From contig JAGKWZ010000020.1 in assembly GCA_021151605.1 (NCBI GenBank), positions 1-41,156 on the forward strand: a DNA stretch of 41,156 nt, given 5' to 3'. The stretch comes from Verrucomicrobiaceae bacterium. GTDB lineage: Bacteria > Verrucomicrobiota > Verrucomicrobiia > Verrucomicrobiales > Verrucomicrobiaceae. Shown here one piece after another: positions 1-6,714 of the stretch (its first letter is position 1; each line of letters opens with the position of its first letter). The translations under genes were made by a program, and so were the position numbers. The notes below the pieces were generated by a model. That model was given only the letters and a program-made list of their open reading frames with translations. It was not told the origin of the DNA and did not search any database.

Positions 1-69
1 GCTTTAGAGAGTTTTCATTTACGCAAACCGGAAACTCACTGACCCAAAAACCAACGAGAGGAAATCCCC

Positions 70-417
70 ATGAAGAAACCATCCACGAAGAAACCCAGCA
101 AAGCCAAGCCACGGCTGAAGCCCTATGATGTGCATTTTTATCTGGAGGGCGGAACGTCCATGTGGATGCAGGCGCAGGCGGAGTCGTCCGCGGTGCTGGA
201 GGAGCGGTGGAGGGGAATGCTGGAGGAGCCGGGGACGTGGATGAAGCTGAAGGCGCATTCAGGGGTGCTGCATGTGCGGCGTGACAAGGTGGTGGGCTTC
301 CTGGTGGATGATTTGAATGCGAAGCAGCTGCGGGCTGACAGGAAGAATGAGGAGACCGAGGAGACGTGGCAGGACATCATGGAGCGTGCGGAAGAGGCGC
401 AAATGGCTCTGGATTAG
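70..417 (+). CDS. Hypothetical protein, 115 aa
   Basis: I do not recognise this protein. It begins with a lysine-rich, proline-containing stretch (about residues 2-17), followed by a compact region with several tryptophans (residues 30-65) and a strongly acidic, helical C-terminus rich in E, K and R. There is no signal peptide or membrane segment. The start is supported by a good Shine-Dalgarno-like GAGAGGA at 56-62, about 7 bases before the ATG. The gene stands alone and the next gene converges from the right. The composition (basic head, acidic tail) would suit a small nucleic-acid or protein-binding factor, but that is only a guess. Confidence 0.6.
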   Translation: MKKPSTKKPSKAKPRLKPYDVHFYLEGGTSMWMQAQAESSAVLEERWRGMLEEPGTWMKLKAHSGVLHVRRDKVVGFLVDDLNAKQLRADRKNEETEETWQDIMERAEEAQMALD

Positions 418-469
418 CGACGCCGCAGCTCTCTGGGCGGTGTCTCATTTTCCCAGCGCCCCCGCCAGT

Positions 470-862
470 TCAAAGCTGCTTGAACTTGGCCGAATAGGTC
501 TGCTCAAGGACTGCAAAGTGCTCCTCGAGCTTTTGCAGGTCCAGAGCCTCCAGTTCAGCAGTCGTCGTGACGGCACCGGCCATCATCTGCTCCAGCAATT
601 GAATCTTGCCAATCCAGACTCCGCGAGCCTCTCCGAGCGCGATACCACGGGCCTCTCCTCTGGCTTCTCCTCTGGCTTCTCCTCTGGCTTCTCCACGGGC
701 GATGAGTTGTTGGGCGAGTGACATGATGTTTTCCTTCAGGTTCGGTTTCTGCTCCAAGCTATGGGCGATCTGTTTCTCGTCAATCGTCACGTCCACGCTC
801 ATGGCGTAGAGGTAGCTCAGCAAAATCAGAGCCTCCTCCACCTCCCATTCGGGCTCGGACAT
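470..862 (-). pseudogene. C-terminal remnant of an Rpn/PD-(D/E)XK transposase-like protein
   Basis: The 130-residue product has a helical N-terminal part, then four ARGE-type tetrapeptide repeats (about residues 55-72), then a helical tail with a LEQ...LE pattern. Proteins of the Rpn / PD-(D/E)XK nuclease-family transposase group often end with just such a helical region and G/R/E tetrapeptide repeats, preceded by a nuclease domain of about 150-200 residues. That nuclease domain is absent here: directly upstream of the ATG the DNA is a cluster of palindromic repeats and then another gene. I infer a 5'-truncated remnant. It could still be expressed as a short protein, since the frame is intact. 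The family assignment rests on the repeat style and is moderate. Confidence 0.5.
649..696. repeat. 12-bp tandem repeat, 4 units
   Basis: Four consecutive 12-bp units (consensus TGGCTTCTCCTC; two identical, the outer two with changes) encode the ARGE repeat of the minus-strand remnant gene. Because 12 is a multiple of three, gain or loss of a unit would keep the frame. Confidence 0.85.
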
Positions 863-867
863 GTCCT

Positions 868-944
868 GAGTTTGTAACTCGGGGAATGGGATCGGCGGGT
901 TTCAAACCCGCCGCACCAGTGTACGAGTTGAAAACTCGTTCTAC
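868..944. repeat. Cluster of three REP-like palindromes
   Basis: Three short palindromes lie in 77 bp: GAGTT-TGT-AACTC (868-880), CGGCGGGTTT-C-AAACCCGCCG (893-913) and ACGAGTT-GAA-AACTCGT (923-939). Read on the minus strand, the last one is preceded by GTAG (941-944), the tetranucleotide that typically flanks the stem in bacterial REP sequences. The same GTAG-n-ACGAGTT hairpin recurs at 11812-11833. The GTAG here contains the TAG stop codon of the NlpC/P60 gene. Confidence 0.75.
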
Positions 945-1456
945 AGCCCGGGCGGATGCCGCGCGACGTAGCCTTTGATGGGGCGGGAGCGGGTGGACCA
1001 TTTGGGGCCTTCGTTTTCGCCGTTGTAGCCGGTGTCTAGGCGAAGTCCGGCGACGACGATGAAGGTGTGGCCGCTCTTGGCATAGACGGTGACGTATTTT
1101 CCGACGCCGCGGCTGCCGTAGCTGCGGAAGCTACTGGAGGTGCCGGGACTGCGGATCAGTCCGGCGCCACGCAGGGCGTAGGAGACGGTGCCGGAGCAGT
1201 CATAGCCGGAATCGATGAAGCTATGGTGGCCGCCGCCATATTTATAGGGCATGCCGACGATCTGATTCCCGGCGCTGATGATCTGCATGACCTTCTTTGG
1301 CAATCCGGCGGGCGGCACGGCCCGGCCTCCGACGATGATGGCGGTCTTTCCCCGAGCGTATTTGTACTCCCAGCGGCTGGGTTTGGAGCCACAACTGCTG
1401 AGCAGGGCAGCGGTGGTGAAGGCGAAAATCAGGGTGAGCCAGGTCCGGGGAGACAT
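941..1456 (-). CDS. NlpC/P60-family lipoprotein (peptidoglycan hydrolase)
   Basis: This is a 171-residue exported lipoprotein, probably a cell-wall endopeptidase cleaving peptide stems. The N-terminus is a lipoprotein signal with a hydrophobic core and the lipobox LLSSC (lipidated Cys22). The catalytic domain shows the NlpC/P60 signature YDCSGTVSYAL with nucleophile Cys87, and the histidine motif SGHTFIVV with His130. The family usually has a third polar residue further on, which I could not place with certainty. The gene starts 9 bp after the methyltransferase stop, so it is probably co-transcribed with it. Its stop codon lies in the GTAG head of a REP-like element, so the C-terminal end may have been altered by that element. 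Substrate specificity cannot be told. Confidence 0.85.
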   Translation of the reverse strand: MSPRTWLTLIFAFTTAALLSSCGSKPSRWEYKYARGKTAIIVGGRAVPPAGLPKKVMQIISAGNQIVGMPYKYGGGHHSFIDSGYDCSGTVSYALRGAGLIRSPGTSSSFRSYGSRGVGKYVTVYAKSGHTFIVVAGLRLDTGYNGENEGPKWSTRSRPIKGYVARHPPGL

Positions 1457-1465
1457 GCGGTGATG

Positions 1466-1975
1466 CTATGAAGAAGGCCGCCGGTGGATCAAGCGCGCCG
1501 TTCGCCGACGATGAAGGCCGGAGCGGATGATGAGCTTCCCGCCGGGGGCCACGCGGGCGGCGGCGGTGGTGAGCAGGGCGTCTTGCTCGGACTCGGTGAA
1601 GAATTGCAGGATGTCGAGGATGACGACGTGACCGCTAAAGTCGGGCAGACCGGTGCGGGCATCGCCTGCGGCAAAGGCGAGATCGCTATGTCCAGCTCGG
1701 GCGGCCATGGCCTGGGCGGAGTGGATCTTCCGCTCGTCGTAGTCGAAGCCGGTGACGGGCACGCGATGACCGCAGGCGCGCAGGTAATGGGCGAGCAGGC
1801 CGATGCCGCAGCCGATGTCCAGCAGTGGGAGGGGGCTGCCGGTGACCTCACGCATGACGGCGGAGTAAACGGGGTCGCTGCGCAGTTTTGACCGTGTGTA
1901 GTGCAGCTCCCAGCGACCTTTGCAGAGGCGGGCGATGGCTTCGAGAGCAGCGGGACTGGGGACGGCGTTGCTCAT
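1466..1975 (-). CDS. Class I SAM-dependent methyltransferase, C-terminally short
   Basis: The product (169 aa) has a Rossmann-fold methyltransferase core: motif I LLDIGCGIGLLAHYL (about residues 51-65), the acidic residue of motif II in GFDYDERKI, a GDA motif before LPDFSGHVVILDIL, and the post-core VAPGGKLIIRSGL. It resembles the methyltransferase that accompanies a family 2 glycosyltransferase in aryl-polyene-type lipid clusters. Those proteins, as I know them, run on for about 40-50 residues past IIR-GL; here the sequence becomes arginine-rich (LHRRRTARLIHRR) and stops. The ATG overlaps the upstream glycosyltransferase stop by four bases (ATGA), indicating translational coupling. The acceptor is unknown. 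The short end may weaken or abolish activity. Confidence 0.8.
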   Translation of the reverse strand: MSNAVPSPAALEAIARLCKGRWELHYTRSKLRSDPVYSAVMREVTGSPLPLLDIGCGIGLLAHYLRACGHRVPVTGFDYDERKIHSAQAMAARAGHSDLAFAAGDARTGLPDFSGHVVILDILQFFTESEQDALLTTAAARVAPGGKLIIRSGLHRRRTARLIHRRPSS

Positions 1976-2724
1976 TTTTTCAGAGGATTGCGCCCACGCA
2001 GGAGCAGCAGTGGCAGCCGCAAAAGGAAGCCGAGGACGAGTCGCGCGTGCATCCAGGTCAGCAGGGTATTGTCCCGGAAGTAGCGAAACTGGGAGATGCC
2101 GCCCTCCTCGGCGGTGAGGTAGCGCACCTTGGTCGGCACGGCGATCATGGGCACGCCCTGCCAGGCGAGGCGCACGGCGATCTCGGTATCGTAATCGAAG
2201 CGGCGTGCCCAGAGCGTGCCGCGAAAAGCGCGCAGCAGGGCGGGAATGGGATACAGCCTCATGCCAAAGAGTGAATCGGGAATGCCCCAGTTCAGGGTTT
2301 CGATATTGGCCCAGCCGTTGGAGATCTTGCGGCCTTGCACGCGCAGTTGAGGTGCCTCGGGGCCGAAGACCGGGCAGCCCATCATCGCGCCCTCGGGGTG
2401 CTTTTGCGCCAGCTGAATGAACTGTGGGATGTCCTCCGCCGGGTGCTGACCATCTGCATCAATGGTGAGCACATGGGTGAAACCGGCGTCGTGGGCCATG
2501 CGGATGCCATGCAGCACAGCGGCACCTTTGCCGCCGTTTTTCGGGATCTCGATGACGCGCAGGCCGGAGTGCCCAGCGAGGAGCGGCTTCAGCAGATCAG
2601 CGCTGCCATCGGTGCTGCCATCCATGACCACCCAGACCTCCGGCCAGCGCGTCAGCACGTCCGCCACGGTCTGTGGCAGGATGCGGCCTGTGTTGTAGCT
2701 GGGGATGAGGACGAGGAGTTTCAA
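1972..2724 (-). CDS. Family 2 glycosyltransferase
   Basis: This is a GT-A fold glycosyltransferase of about 250 aa. Motifs in order: VLIPSYNTGRILPQTV at the N-terminus, VVMDGSTDGSADLL (nucleotide-sugar binding), NGGKGAAVLHGI, and TIDADGQHPAED with the metal-binding DxD-type motif. A hydrophobic C-terminal stretch (LVLGFLLRLPLLLL) probably associates with the membrane. The set closely resembles the lipid-modifying glycosyltransferase of aryl-polyene clusters. I chose TTG at 2722-2724 as start because it places LKLLVLIPSYN at the N-terminus as in the family. An ATG further upstream (near 2787) and a much longer open frame reaching 3006 exist, but they read through non-family sequence and overlap the divergent gene. 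It is coupled to the methyltransferase downstream. Confidence 0.85.
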   Translation of the reverse strand: MKLLVLIPSYNTGRILPQTVADVLTRWPEVWVVMDGSTDGSADLLKPLLAGHSGLRVIEIPKNGGKGAAVLHGIRMAHDAGFTHVLTIDADGQHPAEDIPQFIQLAQKHPEGAMMGCPVFGPEAPQLRVQGRKISNGWANIETLNWGIPDSLFGMRLYPIPALLRAFRGTLWARRFDYDTEIAVRLAWQGVPMIAVPTKVRYLTAEEGGISQFRYFRDNTLLTWMHARLVLGFLLRLPLLLLRGRNPLKK

Positions 2725-2875
2725 AGAAAAAGGCAGTCGGGAAAAGGGCGCGCAGAGTGGGGAGGAATCGCGGGATGTCCATCCCATGTGATGGCGGAAT
2801 CTACAGCCAAAAATGAGCAGGTATTTAGCCCGTTTGCTCTTGGGCCATGCCTGCGTAGCATCCGCTCCCCCAACC

Positions 2876-5224
2876 ATGCGCCCTCCTGGCCGTCGCCCAA
2901 CCCATCGCCCCACTCCGACACCCCCCGTCTCCACCACACCGCTGGCGGAGATCTCACGCGAGTTTGACACCTGGCGGAAGACCCAGGAGGGGAAACCCAC
3001 CCGCACCGCTCTGCGTGACTTCTGGCGCGCCCGCGACCCGAAGCACGGCCCGCGCCCGGACTACCAGCTCTGGCGGCATCTGCACTGCCCCGACTCGCCA
3101 CCCGAGAAGCGCCTGGACCTCAATGACCTCGCCACCCGTGCCCTGAAACAGCGCGAGATGCCACTGGCCGTACCCGCGCTCGTGCTCGTGGTCGGCTGGC
3201 TCATCGAAGGCGCACGCTCCACCCGTGCCCTGGAGGCTCTGCGCGCCGAGATGGGCCGCTTTGAAAAGGCACTCACCGAGCCTGCGGGATCTCTAGTGCT
3301 GTGGCTGGCACATGTGGCGGCTGGACGCGAGGGCCTGCTGCCTGAATTGGCCGCCGTTTTGATCAAAGTGGACCCAACGTGGAAACCCGGCCGCGCTGTT
3401 GACTGGAGCCTCCTTTCGCAGACGGCCTGGCTGCCCGTGCCGCCGCGTCTGATCGAGCGCTGGGTCATCGCCGCGCTGCGCGACCTAGTGAAAAGCGATG
3501 CCGCCTGGAGCCTCACGACCCTCCGCATGGCCCGCAGCCTGCGCTCGGCGAATGCTCCTGCGAGGTTCCCGGAGATCGAGATGCTGCTCGACACCGCCGC
3601 ACTGCATCGCAGCGCCGGACTGCCCATCGAGGCCCTGCGCCTCACCGCCCTTGCATTGCAGCTGCTGCCGGACCGTGCCCCCGAAGCCCTGCGCCACAGG
3701 TGCAGCATCGCCGCTTGGTTCCTCGCCGAATCCGGCGTGACCGCACCACCGGCGCTACGCGTGAGTTTGGACGATCTCCCCTTCCCCGGCGATGGTCCCG
3801 CGACTGAGAAAGGCCAGGAGGCCGCACGGCTCTTCCGCGATGAAGCGGATAGCTTTCAAACCCAGCTCCTCGCCGAGGTGGAAGCCGATGCCGACTGGCA
3901 GAAGCTGCGTGCTGCCGGTGTGGTCCTGCATCACCCGCTGGCCGCGCTGGCATGGATCGGCAAACGTGCACAGTCCTACGCGCTGAAGAAACAGCAAGAC
4001 GTCCTGCAAAGCGCCGCCAGACTGGCGCAGCGGCATCAGTCGTTGGGCACACTCGCCAGACTGCGCGCTGAATTCCCTGAATCTGCCGAGGCCGTGATCG
4101 AGCTGACCCGTGCCCTGCGGGAAAACCAGCGCCGCATGCCGGTGCTGCGTGATGAAGCCGAATGGCAACGCGTCACCGCCTGCCTGCGCACCGCCTGGGG
4201 CAAGCTGGAGCCCACCGCCATCCAAGATGAAGAGACACTCTTCTTCCTGCACGAAACACTGCTGGACCGCGAGGTGACTCTGACCCGCTGCCTACCTGAA
4301 GATCTGCGCCTGCTGGCCCTGAAGCACCTGCACGGACGCCGCACTCCTACGATGCTCGTCCAGGCGCTGGATGAAGAACCGAAGCTGCTGCAAAGCCTCG
4401 AACATCAGCGCACCGTCGAGCTATGGTCCATCTCCAGCGAGATGCGAGAGCGTGCTGAACTCGCGGGCTCCGTCTGGATCAGCCTCGTCTGCAAAGGCGA
4501 TGCCGCGACGGGGAAGTACAGTTGGATCGCCCAGAGCGCCACCGGACGAAAAACGAACCAAGCCCGCATGCGCACCTCGGGAGATTTTAAACCGCTGCTG
4601 GATGAGATCATCCAGGCCGCACGCGAACTTTGCGCTGACTTGCGCAGCCTCTTGCTGGCGGTCGATGCCACCTTGCTCGCGCAACTCGGGGCATTCTCTG
4701 AGGCATTGCCCGGAGTGGTCGTGACCTTTGTGCCAGGCTGGGAGTGGGCCTTCCGCACTCTGCGTGACTCGAAGTCAGGCAGCGAGGTCAGCTTTGAGAT
4801 GCTGCGCCCGGAAGGCAGTGTATCCCCTGCCCCAGTTCTCACACAGCCTCCGCTTGGCCCACTGACCAGCGCTTGTTTCCTGCTCAGCAACGCCGAAGCA
4901 GCCGATGCAGCCACGAAATGGGTTCCCGTCACCGCCGAAGCCGAACCCGTGACACGCCGCTCGCTCGCCATCGGCGCGCATGGAGTGGTGATCAGCTTCG
5001 GTCCGGTGAAGAGCGGCCAGTTTAAAGATGACCTTGTCCGCCTGACGCTCGCGCAGCGTGGTCGGGCCTTCATCATCGCCACTCGTGAACTGTCGGCAGA
5101 CGAACAAACGACCTGCCTCCACACTCTCACATCACCACCGCCCGCCACATCGCTCACCGAACGCGTGCGTGCCCTAGTGGCCGTCCAGCCCGGTCTGTGG
5201 TCCGCCTCGGGAGTGCTGGAATGA
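2876..5224 (+). CDS. Large helical protein of unknown function, possible degenerate CHAT-like C-terminus
   Basis: The product is about 782 aa and I cannot assign it with confidence. After a proline/arginine-rich disordered head (about 30 residues) comes a long, almost entirely alpha-helical region rich in A, L, R and E, like TPR- or HEAT-type solenoids but without a clear repeat consensus. The last about 200 residues look alpha/beta: strands such as DLRSLLLAVDATLLAQLG and VVVTFVPGWEWAFRTLR, then HGVVISFGPVKSGQFKDDLV and a terminal W-SASGVLE. The order recalls CHAT (caspase-like) domains, but I see no clear His-Cys dyad, so at best it would be inactive. No signal peptide or membrane segment. 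An alternative ATG at 2813 adds 21 residues. It is divergent from the glycosyltransferase gene and shares a short intergenic region with it. Confidence 0.75.
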   Translation: MRPPGRRPTHRPTPTPPVSTTPLAEISREFDTWRKTQEGKPTRTALRDFWRARDPKHGPRPDYQLWRHLHCPDSPPEKRLDLNDLATRALKQREMPLAVPALVLVVGWLIEGARSTRALEALRAEMGRFEKALTEPAGSLVLWLAHVAAGREGLLPELAAVLIKVDPTWKPGRAVDWSLLSQTAWLPVPPRLIERWVIAALRDLVKSDAAWSLTTLRMARSLRSANAPARFPEIEMLLDTAALHRSAGLPIEALRLTALALQLLPDRAPEALRHRCSIAAWFLAESGVTAPPALRVSLDDLPFPGDGPATEKGQEAARLFRDEADSFQTQLLAEVEADADWQKLRAAGVVLHHPLAALAWIGKRAQSYALKKQQDVLQSAARLAQRHQSLGTLARLRAEFPESAEAVIELTRALRENQRRMPVLRDEAEWQRVTACLRTAWGKLEPTAIQDEETLFFLHETLLDREVTLTRCLPEDLRLLALKHLHGRRTPTMLVQALDEEPKLLQSLEHQRTVELWSISSEMRERAELAGSVWISLVCKGDAATGKYSWIAQSATGRKTNQARMRTSGDFKPLLDEIIQAARELCADLRSLLLAVDATLLAQLGAFSEALPGVVVTFVPGWEWAFRTLRDSKSGSEVSFEMLRPEGSVSPAPVLTQPPLGPLTSACFLLSNAEAADAATKWVPVTAEAEPVTRRSLAIGAHGVVISFGPVKSGQFKDDLVRLTLAQRGRAFIIATRELSADEQTTCLHTLTSPPPATSLTERVRALVAVQPGLWSASGVLE

Positions 5225-5320
5225 CACGCAGACTTTCTGCATGCTGCTCCAACACAAGCGCTGGAAGGCAGCCATGGACGAAAAGTCCTCCGAAATAACA
5301 ACCAAAAGCTCCACCCAACC

Positions 5321-6520
5321 ATGAAACCAATCCTCGCCTCTGTGTTCTTCTGCGCCCTCTGCAGTGTGCTCACAGCCGCTGATCCCTTCATCGAGAAACA
5401 AGACCTCTTTGTCGTCGGCGACGATCCAGCATACAAGCTCTACCACATCCCCGGCGTGGTCGTGACCGCCAAAGGCACCGTGCTGACTTGGTGCGAGGCG
5501 CGGAAGCGCTCCGCCGGTGTCAGCGACTGGGATGACATCCGCATCCTCCTGCGCCGCAGCACTGATGATGGCAAGACCTGGAGCGCGCCAACAAGCATCG
5601 CCAATGTCGAAGGGCCGAAGCAGAAGAACCCTTTCGCACTCAAGATGAAGAACGTCGATCCCAACGACGTGACCTACAATAACCCCGTGCTCATCGCGGA
5701 CAAAGACGGCACGGTTCACATGCTCTTCTGTCTCGAATACGAGCGCGTGTTTTACCAGCGCAGCGAGGACGATGGCGTTTCCTGGAGTAAACCCAGCGAG
5801 ATCACCTCGGCCTTCGCGAGCTTCAAGAAGGACTACGACTGGAAAGTGCTCGCCACAGGCCCGAATCACAGCATCCAGCTCAGGACCGGTCGTTTGATCG
5901 TGCCCGTCTGGCTTTCCACAGGCACTGGCGGCAATGCACATCGCCCCAGCGTCACCGCCACCATCTACAGCGATGATTCAGGCAAGACCTGGAAAGCAGG
6001 CGACATCGCCGTGCCCTGCACCGAGGAATGGATCAACCCGAACGAAACAGTCGCCATCGAACTCAACGACGGCAGTGTTATGCTCAACGTGCGTAGTGAA
6101 TCGAAGGCCCACCGCCGACTCATCACGACCAGCAAAGACGGTGCCACGGGCTGGAGCACGCCCAAGTTCGACAACGCCCTGCTCGAACCCATCTGCATGG
6201 GCGGCATCGTGCGCTACAACCACGCTGGCCAGAGCCTCATCCTCTTCTCCAACCCACACAATCTCGAAGGCGGCCGCGAAAGCACGCCCGAGCCTGGCAA
6301 AAGCCGCGCCCGCAAGAACGTCAGCGTCAAAATCAGCCGCGATGAAGGCCAAACCTGGCCCGTGAACAAGCTGATCGAAAACGGCCCCAGCATGTATTCC
6401 GACATCGCCGTGACCAAGGCTGGCACCATCCTCTGCTTCTACGGCCGTGGCACGAAGCCCGGCTTCGCTGGCGCAGGATTGACGCTCGCCCGATTTAACC
6501 TGGCGTGGCTGGAGCATTAG
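5321..6520 (+). CDS. Secreted sialidase-like (BNR/Asp-box) six-bladed propeller protein
   Basis: This is a 399-residue exported protein of the exo-alpha-sialidase (neuraminidase, GH33-like) fold. A signal peptide covers about residues 1-19 (cleavage near LTAA). Asp boxes (S-x-D-x-G-x-T-W) are visible as STDDGKTWS (about 80), SEDDGVSWS (about 147), SDDSGKTWK (about 217) and SRDEGQTWP (about 341). Conserved family stretches GPNHSIQLRTGRLIVPVW, NETVAIELNDGSVMLNVRS and MYSDIAVTKAGTILCFYGRG follow in the usual order. Two catalytic-site departures are seen: the usual Arg of the (F/Y)RIP motif is His42 in YHIPG, and the usual ERG near the end is GRG. The Tyr in MYSD is kept. It may therefore be an altered glycosidase or a sugar-binding propeller. 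It starts 96 bp after the upstream gene and could share its transcript. Confidence 0.88.
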   Translation: MKPILASVFFCALCSVLTAADPFIEKQDLFVVGDDPAYKLYHIPGVVVTAKGTVLTWCEARKRSAGVSDWDDIRILLRRSTDDGKTWSAPTSIANVEGPKQKNPFALKMKNVDPNDVTYNNPVLIADKDGTVHMLFCLEYERVFYQRSEDDGVSWSKPSEITSAFASFKKDYDWKVLATGPNHSIQLRTGRLIVPVWLSTGTGGNAHRPSVTATIYSDDSGKTWKAGDIAVPCTEEWINPNETVAIELNDGSVMLNVRSESKAHRRLITTSKDGATGWSTPKFDNALLEPICMGGIVRYNHAGQSLILFSNPHNLEGGRESTPEPGKSRARKNVSVKISRDEGQTWPVNKLIENGPSMYSDIAVTKAGTILCFYGRGTKPGFAGAGLTLARFNLAWLEH

Positions 6521-6546
6521 ATTTGAGTGGCACTCGAAGCCATGTA

Positions 6547-6563
6547 ATGCCCAGGTCGGGCAT
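6547..6563. terminator. Short hairpin downstream of the sialidase-like gene
   Basis: ATGCCC-AGGTC-GGGCAT forms a perfect 6-bp stem with a 5-base loop 26 bp after the sialidase stop. There is no T-tract, so an intrinsic terminator role is doubtful. The rest of the 194-bp gap up to 6715 shows nothing else that I can name. Confidence 0.3.
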
Positions 6564-6714
6564 CAGATCATCGGGAAATGACGCCCGAAATTGCGGTCGC
6601 GGCAAAGAGCCTGGGGGCCGTGAATCTGGGCGAACAGGACATTGGGTGTTGATAGGAGGAAGGTCGGGCCTTACTCCGCCCATGACCACCAATCAGGTGC
6701 CTACAGGATGGGTG

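Noticed and set aside
2725..3006. N-terminal extension of the glycosyltransferase
   Set aside because: The family begins at LKLLVLIPSYN; the extension has no family similarity and overlaps the divergent gene.
4405..5436. Minus-strand open frame of 343 codons
   Set aside because: Ser/Arg-rich shadow that crosses two plus-strand genes and the gap between them.
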